DNA of 37,463 bases from Desulfobacterales bacterium S7086C20 (GTDB lineage: Bacteria; Desulfobacterota; Desulfobacteria; Desulfobacterales; C00003060): contig MAVP01000007.1 in the NCBI GenBank assembly GCA_001751075.1, positions 1 to 37,463 of the forward strand, given 5' to 3'. Under the pieces are notes generated by a model, which worked only from the letters and a program-made list of their open reading frames with translations, made no database searches and was not told the DNA's origin. Shown here one piece after another: positions 30,545 through 37,463 of this stretch (positions within the stretch are counted from its first letter, which is position 1; each line of letters begins with the position of its first letter). A program made the position numbers and the translations under genes.

Positions 30545-32905
30545 ATGCGATATCACCTTTTTAAAGGGCTAGACTCGTACGAAACAGGACATGAACAAAT
30601 TCCTTGCCTGAGGCGAGTTTCATCTGAAATCATACCAGTTGTTATCCTCGGGCTATTAGTACTGTCTTTCTTTGCTAAAATCATTTTGACAGGCACCACC
30701 CTCTTTGGTTCCGACTTTATCCTCCAATTCCATCCATGGAAGAGATTTGTGTATGATTACGTGCATGCCAATGGCACATTACCATTTTGGAATCCTTATC
30801 TCTTTTCCGGTACGCCGTTCATCGCCAATATTCAGGCATCAATGTTCTATCCTCTTGGGTTTCTCTACTATCTGGTGCCGCCTGAATACGCCTACGGATA
30901 CGCAACAATACTCCACTGCTCTCTGGGGGCCATTTTCATGTTCGTTTTCATGCGGACACTCTCGGTAGCATATTGGGGGGCATTCCTGTCCGCTTTTGTC
31001 TTTACATTCAACGGCTATTTCATGGCACACCTTTACGCAGGGCACCTATCTTTTGTGCAAAACTATATATGGATTCCCCTCATATTCTTCTTTGTATATC
31101 GATTTGTTAAGACAATCTGTTTTAGGTGGGCGCTGGGCGCCGGGTTGTCGCTTGGGACCCAGATCCTGGGAGGATTTCCTCAAATCGCCTTTTATACTAT
31201 CCTGGCAATCTTAGCACTAGGCGCCCTTTATATCGGGATTTCCTTAAAGGCCAGGCACGCAAGAAACGCGATCATGACAAGTCTCGGGCTGGTGGTTATC
31301 GTAGTCACCGGTTTTGCCTTGGCTGCTATTCAACTTCTTCCGACCCTTGAGTTCATGCAGCTTTCAGGACGTGCCGGAGGCGTAAGCTACTGGTTTGCCA
31401 CACTCGATTCATTTCACCCCAAGCTGTTTTTATCGTTTCTCATCCCCGACTTCTTTGGAAATGCTGTTGATGGAACCTATTGGTTGAATCCTAAAGACTG
31501 GGCTTTTTGGGAAACGTGTGGATATGTCGGCATCCTCCCCCTTTGTCTCATCTTTTTTTCGTGTCTAAACTCTCGGAAGCTTCGCCGTACCCGCTATTTC
31601 TTTATAGGCCTTGCTATGCTGGCTCTCTTTCTGGCGTTGGGTAAATACAACCCCCTGTATCCTCTTTTCTACAGTCTGCCAGGTTTTCACAACTTTCGCA
31701 TCCCTGCCCAGATCTTGTTCCTGTATGTGTTTGCCATTGCCGTGCTATCGGGAATCGGCCTTAACCATTTGCAACAAGGTTCGTTAAGATTTACCAAGAG
31801 TTTGGCACTATTCCTTGCTGTAGGCAGTCTGGGATTTTTGTTTCTCATCGTTGTCATCCACTTGTTTCCCTATGATTTCTTTTCCCATCTGTTCAAGACC
31901 TTCGCTGAGCAACCCATAGACCCAGCTTCCGCAGAAATGGTGCCACGAAAAATCGTTTTCGCAGTGAGCAGGTCTGCATTACTCTTTTTCAGCGCCGTCT
32001 TGTTGCTGGCACTGTGCCACAAAAAAAAGATCGGCAGGGCTCTTTTTAACGGCCTTGTTATTACCATGGTTGTGCTGGACTTGGGCCTATATTCGGTCAA
32101 ATTTGTCAAGTCTCACGAATTTATTACTTCCAAGGAAAAACAAGACCTTGTCAACCAACTCCAGGACGAACCGGGACAAGGAAGAACACTTACCTCAAAC
32201 AGCTCCTTTTTGCTTAATGACGGCTTGGTCTATCGATTTGCAAGTATCGGCGGATATGATCCTCTTGTCCTTGAAAGATATATTCTCTATCTGCAGGCAA
32301 GTCAGCAGTTACCTCAGCAGAGGCATGTATTAACCACATCTTTTGTCAAGGACTATAATCACAAATTCTTGAGAATGCTAAACCTCAAACGCACGGTGCA
32401 GGATAAACGGGTGGTCACCTCGCAAAATTTTCTTCCTAGGGCCTTTGTTGTAGACAAGGCTGTAGTTAAGCAAGCCGAAGAAGTTCTCGATTTTATGAAC
32501 ACTGACACATTTAATCCACTTAAAATGGTTGTGTTGGAACCAGGATCTAAGAAGCTCATGCTGCCACACACCAAAGGAGACAATTTCAAAAGCTCTTGTT
32601 CCATTAGATACTATGATAATGAAAATATCCGAATCAAGACTTCGGCTAATCGGGCATGCTACCTTGTCCTAAGCGAGATATTTTACCCTGGATGGGAGGC
32701 CAAAGTAGATGCCAAAGAAGTCCCTATTCTTCGTGGTAACTACATGTTCCGCGTCATCCCCCTTAAACCGGGCGAACATCAGGTTGAACTCAGATTTGTT
32801 TCATGGCCTTTCCGCATAGGGGCGGCAATATCTCTGCTGACCTTGATCTTTTCTGGAATAGTTATTGCTTTGAGTAGAAGGTGCTACAACCGATCACCAG
32901 GCTGA
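30545..32905 (+). CDS. YfhO-like multipass membrane glycosyltransferase (GT-C type), first copy
   Basis: The protein (786 residues from ATG 30545; TTG 30539 is the track start) has about 13 helices. Its first external loop is typical: GSDFILQFHPWKRFV, then LPFWNPYLFSGTPFIANIQ and FYPLGFLYYLVPP. The C-terminus is soluble with SEIFYPGWEAKVD and a last helix. This matches the YfhO family, which uses lipid-linked sugars made by a CsbB-type GT2 to decorate surface polymers in Firmicutes. The neighbour upstream is such a GT2. Acceptor unknown; pilin, LPS or other glycans are options. Confidence 0.85.
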   Translation: MRYHLFKGLDSYETGHEQIPCLRRVSSEIIPVVILGLLVLSFFAKIILTGTTLFGSDFILQFHPWKRFVYDYVHANGTLPFWNPYLFSGTPFIANIQASMFYPLGFLYYLVPPEYAYGYATILHCSLGAIFMFVFMRTLSVAYWGAFLSAFVFTFNGYFMAHLYAGHLSFVQNYIWIPLIFFFVYRFVKTICFRWALGAGLSLGTQILGGFPQIAFYTILAILALGALYIGISLKARHARNAIMTSLGLVVIVVTGFALAAIQLLPTLEFMQLSGRAGGVSYWFATLDSFHPKLFLSFLIPDFFGNAVDGTYWLNPKDWAFWETCGYVGILPLCLIFFSCLNSRKLRRTRYFFIGLAMLALFLALGKYNPLYPLFYSLPGFHNFRIPAQILFLYVFAIAVLSGIGLNHLQQGSLRFTKSLALFLAVGSLGFLFLIVVIHLFPYDFFSHLFKTFAEQPIDPASAEMVPRKIVFAVSRSALLFFSAVLLLALCHKKKIGRALFNGLVITMVVLDLGLYSVKFVKSHEFITSKEKQDLVNQLQDEPGQGRTLTSNSSFLLNDGLVYRFASIGGYDPLVLERYILYLQASQQLPQQRHVLTTSFVKDYNHKFLRMLNLKRTVQDKRVVTSQNFLPRAFVVDKAVVKQAEEVLDFMNTDTFNPLKMVVLEPGSKKLMLPHTKGDNFKSSCSIRYYDNENIRIKTSANRACYLVLSEIFYPGWEAKVDAKEVPILRGNYMFRVIPLKPGEHQVELRFVSWPFRIGAAISLLTLIFSGIVIALSRRCYNRSPG

Positions 32906-32910
32906 CAATA

Positions 32911-35280
32911 ATGATCCAAAATTCTCTCTCTTCGATAGCAAACGCCTCAAAAGGCAGCCCCAGAATTTCATTTCCAGTTGCAATCCTCATCCTATTGGGA
33001 TTTACAGCAGCCATGTTTGCCGGTGTTTTGCTTTCCACAGAGAAGATTGTTCTCTCAATCCCCCACACAGACCTATTTGATCAGTTTGCCTATTGGCGCG
33101 AGTTTGGATTCAGCCAAATGCGTCACGGCAATCTTGCGTTATGGAATCCCCATGTATTTTCAGGCGCGCCGTTTTTTGGGGGACTTCAGTCGGCGTTGCT
33201 ATATCCCTTGAACATTGTTTACCTGATATTACCCCTGGCTATGGCAATAAATGTCAGCGTTGCCATGCATGTTTTTCTCGTTGGCACATTCATGTATCTA
33301 TGGGCTTCGCATCGCGGCCTGCACCCGCTAGCATGTCTTTTATCATCGGTTCTACTGATGTTCTGCGGGGCCCATTTCATGCAAATTCAAGCCGGGCATC
33401 TACCTCATCTCTGCACCATGACTTGGGCCCCTCTAGTTTTTCTGTCTATTGACGGTTTTTTCAGAAAACCAATGTTACGATGGTGTCTCCTTGGCATGTT
33501 TGCCATTACCATGCAGATATTTGCCGGATACCCGCAACACCTCTACTTCACTGCGGTTACCGCCGCACTCTATTCCACGCTTTGCATGGTCAAGGCAAAA
33601 CAGCGGGTGAGGATATTTCTGGGGCTCTTGAGCATGTATGCCGGAGCTAGTGTCTTGGGCGCGGTTCAATTATTGCCGGCCATTCAGGTTGCTGGTGAAA
33701 GTATCAGAAGCGGAGGCCTGTCCTATGAGTTTGCCGCAAGGTTTTCTTTCCCTCCGGAAAATCTTATCACCTTTTTTGCGCCATGCTTTTTTGGTAATGA
33801 GACAACCATACCTTATTGGGGACGGTGGTATTTATGGGAAATGTTTCTGTTTGTAGGTGTAACCGGTCTCATGCTTGCAGTGTATGGTTCTTTCTGCGGG
33901 AAACGAAGTATTCGCCGGTTTTCAGTGGCCATGGTCGTTACACTCATTTTTCTCGCTTTAGGCGCATATACCCCATTGTTCGGAATTCTTCATGGTAGTA
34001 TTCCTGGCTTTGATAAGTTTCGGGGTAGTTCGAAGTTCATATTCCAGGCATCCCTTTTCATCACTATGCTTGCGGGCATAGGTTTTGATCACATTGCAAG
34101 GCACGGTATTATTAAGCGAAAAACGGTTCTTGCAATATTGATTGTGGGCATGATCTTGGGAACCGCGGCGGTTTGTATACGAAATTCGGCGGAGGAGCCA
34201 AACGACACTGGTTGGTGGCGGCACGCCATGTACCAGGTATACGATACAAGCCAGTCTTATCTTCCACAAGAACATTATAGAGATCCTCAGTTTGTCAGAA
34301 AAGCTGGTTTTCTTGCATCAAGATCCTTGATGGTTGGTGCAGGCATTTGTGTGCTGCTATCGTTCCTTCTTTTACTTCTAGGTACTTCGCGGAAACTGCC
34401 TTATGTAATCGCAATCCTGGCCATGGCCGAAATCTTTGTCTTTGCAAGGATGTCGCTGTCCACATTTCACCTTTCCTCTATTCGAAGTCCCAAGATCGAA
34501 AAAATGCTGGCCTCACATCCTGGCGACTATCGCATATTTAACCCTAAAAGACCTGATGCTGCCATGTCAATGGGTGTAAACGATATTTGGGGATATGACT
34601 CTGTTGTATTGAAGCGCTACGCAGAGTTTATGACATTTACCCAAGGAAATCCCCCTAATGAAGCATCTCAGTATGTTGAGTTTACAAGACTTCATAGGCT
34701 TTACAAGATGCTTCGATGCCGCTTTTCCTTTATTCCTACTAAGGGCAAGGGGGGCAAAGTGGAAGTCATTGAAAGTGAAGATGTTATGCCACGACTGCAA
34801 TTAATCCAGGATTATGCGGTCATGAAAGATCGGGATGAGATTTTCGATATAATGGAAGGGCCTTCTTTTGATCCACGCCAAAAGGTAATTCTGGAAACGC
34901 ACCCTCAGCCCGAACCTGTTGTTTCTGAAAAAAAAGGGACCGCTTCTGTGATTGATTCCTCTAGCGATCATCTTACCGTTGAAGCAGATTTGCCGGGTCC
35001 GGCGATTTTGCTGATTACAGATACATACAGCGACGGCTGGCACGCCCGTGCCTTGCCGGGAAGCAGTCAGCAGGAATACGTTGTCATGCCTGCAAACTAC
35101 ATCCTGCGTGCTATCCCTCTTTCGAGAGGATATCACCGTATTCGTATCGAGTACAAACCGCTGACCTTTCAGATAGGAAAATGGATATCAATGGGATCAT
35201 TTGTTTCCTGTATGATATTTCTTGGATGGCACTTGCGAAAAAAGAGTATAATGGGGGGTCATTACCGTTCATTCCTGTGA
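32911..35280 (+). CDS. YfhO-like multipass membrane glycosyltransferase, second copy
   Basis: A paralogue of the preceding gene: HTDLFDQFAYWREFGFSQM, LALWNPHVFSGAPFFGGLQ, ALLYPLNIVYLI and the C-terminal DTYSDGWHARALPG correspond segment by segment. About 789 residues with a similar helix pattern. The track start is GTG 32881, overlapping the previous stop; ATG 32911, 5 nt after that stop, gives a normal N-terminus and is preferred. The two copies are quite diverged, so the duplication is old or they were acquired separately. They may use different sugars or acceptors. Confidence 0.84.
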   Translation: MIQNSLSSIANASKGSPRISFPVAILILLGFTAAMFAGVLLSTEKIVLSIPHTDLFDQFAYWREFGFSQMRHGNLALWNPHVFSGAPFFGGLQSALLYPLNIVYLILPLAMAINVSVAMHVFLVGTFMYLWASHRGLHPLACLLSSVLLMFCGAHFMQIQAGHLPHLCTMTWAPLVFLSIDGFFRKPMLRWCLLGMFAITMQIFAGYPQHLYFTAVTAALYSTLCMVKAKQRVRIFLGLLSMYAGASVLGAVQLLPAIQVAGESIRSGGLSYEFAARFSFPPENLITFFAPCFFGNETTIPYWGRWYLWEMFLFVGVTGLMLAVYGSFCGKRSIRRFSVAMVVTLIFLALGAYTPLFGILHGSIPGFDKFRGSSKFIFQASLFITMLAGIGFDHIARHGIIKRKTVLAILIVGMILGTAAVCIRNSAEEPNDTGWWRHAMYQVYDTSQSYLPQEHYRDPQFVRKAGFLASRSLMVGAGICVLLSFLLLLLGTSRKLPYVIAILAMAEIFVFARMSLSTFHLSSIRSPKIEKMLASHPGDYRIFNPKRPDAAMSMGVNDIWGYDSVVLKRYAEFMTFTQGNPPNEASQYVEFTRLHRLYKMLRCRFSFIPTKGKGGKVEVIESEDVMPRLQLIQDYAVMKDRDEIFDIMEGPSFDPRQKVILETHPQPEPVVSEKKGTASVIDSSSDHLTVEADLPGPAILLITDTYSDGWHARALPGSSQQEYVVMPANYILRAIPLSRGYHRIRIEYKPLTFQIGKWISMGSFVSCMIFLGWHLRKKSIMGGHYRSFL

Positions 35281-35367
35281 TGAAGAGCGGATATGATCAA
35301 GAACTAAAAGCTCGCTCAAAAATAAGTTCGCAGGATCAGCGTTCCGCAACTGGAGAAGCCACATAAG

Positions 35368-36141
35368 ATGTATAAAAACAACAAGGTGGTAGTTGTTATG
35401 CCGGCCTATAATGCCGCCAAGACACTCCGGATGACCTATGATGAGATTATGTCTCAGGGTGTGGTAGATCTGGTTATTATAGTCGATGACGCCAGCCAAG
35501 ATGATACCGCAGCTATGGCGAGGACTCTGCCAAACACAAAAGTTTATATTCATGAAACCAATCGAGGGTACGGCGGCAATCAAAAGACATGTTACAAGAT
35601 GGCATTGAATGAGGGGGCCGATATCATCATAATGGTCCATCCCGATTATCAGTACACACCTAAGCTGATTCCGGCCATGACCTCCTTGATTGGTAATGGT
35701 CTTTACCATTGTGTGTTAGGCTCCAGAATCCTTGGAGGATATGCGCTGAAAGGAGGAATGCCGATTTGGAAGTTTGTCTCGAATCGTTTCCTGACCTTTG
35801 TAGAAAATATATTCCTTGGAGCAAAGCTTTCCGAATATCACACAGGATACAGGGCATTTTCCCGCATCTTGTTGGAGCAGTTACCACTTGAGGTCAATTC
35901 TAATGACTATCTCTTTGATAACCAGATGCTCGCTCAAATCGTGTGGCGTGGTTTCACGATTGCAGAGATCAGTTGCCCCACAAAATATTTTGGCGAGGCT
36001 TCATCGATAGGCCTGATTCGAAGCATCAAGTACGGCTTTGGATGTCTTTTTACAGCCTTCGTTTTCCGTCTGGCGAAGATGAAAATTTTTCCAAGGCGCT
36101 TTATATTAGACCAGACCATGATGAGGCACGTTACAATCTAG
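35368..36141 (+). CDS. family 2 glycosyltransferase, possible altered C-terminus
   Basis: The 257-residue GT-A enzyme has VVVVMPAYNAAKTL, IIVDDASQDDT, NRGYGGNQKTCYKMAL, the MVHPDYQY site in place of DxD, and GYRAFSR, like bacterial glycosyltransferases related to dolichol-phosphate mannose synthases. The last ~20 residues (FPRRFILDQTMMRHVTI) overlap, in another frame, a clear TPR motif. The C-terminal tail therefore seems to have been rewritten by fusion to the 3' end of a TPR gene, though the catalytic domain is intact. It lies 87 bp after the second YfhO gene, making a second GT2/YfhO pair. Confidence 0.85.
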   Translation: MYKNNKVVVVMPAYNAAKTLRMTYDEIMSQGVVDLVIIVDDASQDDTAAMARTLPNTKVYIHETNRGYGGNQKTCYKMALNEGADIIIMVHPDYQYTPKLIPAMTSLIGNGLYHCVLGSRILGGYALKGGMPIWKFVSNRFLTFVENIFLGAKLSEYHTGYRAFSRILLEQLPLEVNSNDYLFDNQMLAQIVWRGFTIAEISCPTKYFGEASSIGLIRSIKYGFGCLFTAFVFRLAKMKIFPRRFILDQTMMRHVTI

Positions 36142-36206
36142 ACCTTGCTCTACGGATTATGGACAAAACCCACGACACGCACTCAATTATTACTGAAAGT
36201 CAGTGA
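36081..36206 (+). pseudogene. 3' remnant of a TPR-protein gene, out of frame with the GT2
   Basis: In the +1-shifted frame the DNA encodes NFSKALYIRPDHDEARYNL followed by DLALRIMDKT and a stop at 36204-36206. That is a good TPR B-helix/A-helix consensus (f.kAL.i.Pd..ea.ynL). No start or RBS serves it, and its frame upstream is just the shadow of the GT2. It looks like the tail of a deleted TPR gene fused to the GT2 3' end near 36080. Confidence 0.6.
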
Positions 36207-36282
36207 AGAAACGGGTCGTCCATAGCCATCCAGCGTTTCAAGAGTCCAATCGATTCATGCGGTTAGAGCGATTTATTGGTTG

Positions 36283-36311
36283 TTGACATAGTCTAAATGA
36301 CCTGGTATAAT
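36283..36311 (+). promoter_or_regulatory. consensus sigma-70 promoter of the toxin-antitoxin operon
   Basis: TTGACA (36283-36288), a 17-bp spacer and TATAAT (36306-36311): both hexamers and the spacing are exact consensus. It is 61 bp upstream of the antitoxin start. Nothing else is seen in the 36207-36372 gap. Confidence 0.88.
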
Positions 36312-36372
36312 TTGGCTCAGCATGTCAGGAACACAGGAACAGGAAATCTTGGCGTACCGGAGGGGTTAAGAT

Positions 36373-36654
36373 ATGGAAAGCTATAATTTGACGGAAGCCA
36401 AGGCCAAGTTATCCGCGATTATCAGCCGTGTAGCCTTTGCGCGAAAGAATGTTACTATCAGGCGAAAAGGCAAAAATGTAGCGGTGGTGGTGCCGTATGA
36501 GGAATATCTGCACAAATGGGCAGGGAGTGCCGGTGGCAAGGGATTGTTGTCGGCAAAGGGGGCTTTAGCCGATATAGTTGATATTGATGAATTCGTCGAA
36601 GATATCTACAAGGCCAGAGAGGAATCTGTCGACAGAAACGAAACGGGCGTGTAA
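36373..36654 (+). CDS. Phd/YefM-family antitoxin
   Basis: The 93-residue protein begins MESYNLTEAKAKLSAIISRV and continues TIRRKGKNVAVVVPYEEY, the usual Phd/YefM DNA-binding fold (NxTEAKxxLSxLxxxV and GKPVAVLVP-like). The C-terminal part, acidic, should wrap and inhibit the toxin. GGAGGGG lies upstream of the ATG. Its stop overlaps the toxin start by one base (TAATG). Antitoxins of this type repress their own strong promoter, which fits the consensus promoter upstream. Confidence 0.9.
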   Translation: MESYNLTEAKAKLSAIISRVAFARKNVTIRRKGKNVAVVVPYEEYLHKWAGSAGGKGLLSAKGALADIVDIDEFVEDIYKAREESVDRNETGV

Positions 36655-37064
36655 TGTACTTGTTTGATACGGATTGTCTTAGCAATATCGTAAAAAAGCA
36701 TCCATCCCCTTTGTTGTTGAAGAAACTCAACGTCCTTCCGCAGGAGTTTCAGTTTTCAACCTCTGTAAATGTTTGTGAGATATACTACGGGGCTTACCGT
36801 TCGAAAAACAGAAAAAGAATCCTCAAGGCCTACGAGGAAAAGGTTTTTCCGAATTTGAATATCCTCGCTTTTGATACGGAAAGCGGAAGGATTTGTGGCC
36901 GCCTGAAGGCCGGATTAGAAAAGAAGGGCCTGCCAAAAAGCGAGCCTGACTTACGCATTGCCGCTATTGCCATTCAGCACAACATGGTTTTGGTTACCGG
37001 AAACACGAGGCATTTCAAGGGTATTCCAGGGCTTAATGTCGAGGATTGGATTAACGGCATATAG
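36654..37064 (+). CDS. PIN-domain toxin, VapC-like
   Basis: The 136-residue protein is a PIN-fold ribonuclease. The conserved acids are visible in YLFDTDCLS (first Asp), VCEIYYG (Glu), EPDLRIAAIA (Asp) and TGNTRHF. VapC toxins cut initiator tRNA or 23S rRNA; the target here is unknown. A one-base overlap with the antitoxin gene implies coupled translation. Phd-type antitoxin with a PIN toxin is a common mixed pairing. All catalytic residues appear intact. Confidence 0.9.
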   Translation: MYLFDTDCLSNIVKKHPSPLLLKKLNVLPQEFQFSTSVNVCEIYYGAYRSKNRKRILKAYEEKVFPNLNILAFDTESGRICGRLKAGLEKKGLPKSEPDLRIAAIAIQHNMVLVTGNTRHFKGIPGLNVEDWINGI

Positions 37065-37258
37065 TAAGATAGTACACCCATCCACAAAGATCCCTTCCAT
37101 AATTTTTATTGACAAGTAATACAATCAATGTTAGCGGAGTGTAATTCAGGTTGTTCTTTTAAGATTTTAGTGCGTTATATTAGAGAGCTGTTTAAGCGGG
37201 ACAGAATGCCCCGCATAACCACAACGAGCCTTCAGCGCTTACAAAAAAGGAGGGGGCG

Positions 37259-37463
37259 ATGGTAGACACAAATAGCTGGGACTGGGATGTAGGTGAAAAG
37301 GTTCTGGCAAATACCGACAGCTGGAAGGACAAGTTTGAGTGGGTAGAAGAGTTCCAGGCAAGCCCTGACGGAGAAAAAGTAGCTGCAATCGTTAAGACTG
37401 GAGACGCCGAATTCAGTGTTTGCGAGAATGGCCGGCAGTGGGAGAATACCTTTGACAAGTGCT
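37259..37463 (+). CDS. 5' end of a protein with WD40/beta-propeller-like repeats (cut by window edge)
   Basis: ATG 37259 has an AGGAGGGGG Shine-Dalgarno three bases upstream. The 68 visible codons begin MVDTNSWDWDVGEKVLAN and include ASPDGEKVAAIVKTGDAEFS and NGRQWENTFDKC. The SPDGEKVA segment is typical of TolB/WD40-type propeller blades. It resembles, from memory, the tryptophan-rich TmcD-type proteins of sulfate-reducer electron-transfer complexes, but that is uncertain on so short a piece. The minus-strand ORF in the track here is a shadow. The 194-bp gap before it holds a TTGACA (near 37110) without a good -10 and a GCGGG...CCCGC hairpin near 37196. Confidence 0.6.
   Translation, partial: MVDTNSWDWDVGEKVLANTDSWKDKFEWVEEFQASPDGEKVAAIVKTGDAEFSVCENGRQWENTFDKC

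Noticed and set aside
35943-36206. 87-codon ORF as an independent gene
   Set aside because: The first half is only the shadow of the GT2; just the last ~40 codons carry a TPR signal and no start serves them. It is recorded as a remnant instead.
37192-37458. 88-codon minus-strand ORF at the right edge
   Set aside because: The plus strand has a strong RBS and a coherent propeller-like N-terminus, so this frame is a shadow.
1-37463. CRISPR array, prophage, integron or complete insertion sequence
   Set aside because: No regularly spaced direct repeats, transposase, integrase or phage structural genes are seen. The dispersed repeats are single copies with internal pairing.

Overview
The window looks like chromosomal DNA of a Desulfobacterota bacterium (former Deltaproteobacteria). 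The support is indirect but consistent: a Gram-negative LPS-export/KDO cluster joined to rpoN, hpf, ptsN, rapZ and a mannose-type EIIA; a PilR-like sigma-54 regulator close to a type IV pilin; a DUF39-type homocysteine biosynthesis protein, common in sulfate reducers and methanogens; and a class I dihydroorotase next to pyrB. There is no rRNA, CRISPR array, phage block or intact insertion sequence.

Layout. (1) 1-2940, plus strand: a possible 41-codon ORF, a radical SAM protein and an OmpA-family lipoprotein. (2) 2955-5677, minus strand: a membrane-anchored protein with five copies of an unrecognised W/GFGN/YP repeat, a pseudopilin and a nitroreductase. (3) 5849-9890, plus strand: a small membrane protein, an SSS-family symporter and two in-frame chimeric genes. 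The chimeras have exchanged parts of an acyl-CoA synthetase and a lipoate-ligase-like gene. (4) 9928-12285, minus strand: gap, tpiA, secG and tRNA-Leu(GAG); pgk is not between gap and tpiA. (5) 12341-19137, minus strand: kdsA-lptC-lptA-lptB-rpoN-hpf-ptsN-rapZ-EIIA(Man), a cell-envelope and PTS-Ntr regulatory cluster without kdsC. (6) 19332-26721, plus strand: an M23 peptidase, the DUF39 protein, lepB, an attenuator-like leader, pyrB, pyrC and a PilR-like regulator. (7) 26722-36206, plus strand: a structured leader, pilA with a strong terminator, then a membrane glycosyltransferase locus (DUF2723-TPR, ALG5-like GT2, two YfhO-like proteins, a second GT2), ending in an out-of-frame TPR gene remnant. 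(8) 36283-37064: a consensus sigma-70 promoter driving a Phd/VapC-type toxin-antitoxin pair. (9) 37259 to the end: the start of a gene cut by the window edge.

How it fits together. RpoN and the PilR-like activator could control pilA, and a GG-N10-GC element lies upstream of it. The GT2/YfhO pairs downstream resemble polyprenyl-phosphate-sugar glycosylation systems, so a pilin or surface-glycan role is a reasonable inference, not a proof. KdsA and LptABC make and export LPS. RapZ, PtsN and EIIA(Man) form a regulatory PTS branch.

The most unusual signals are four. First, the reciprocal acyl-CoA synthetase / lipoate-ligase chimeras: both reconstructed parents have normal length and the frame is kept at both joints. 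Second, four copies of a structured intergenic element, each immediately after a stop codon and in the same orientation as the upstream gene, with stem covariation. Third, the five-repeat protein next to a pseudopilin. Fourth, the palindrome-rich 450-bp region before pilA. All calls come from reading the sequence; no database search was run.
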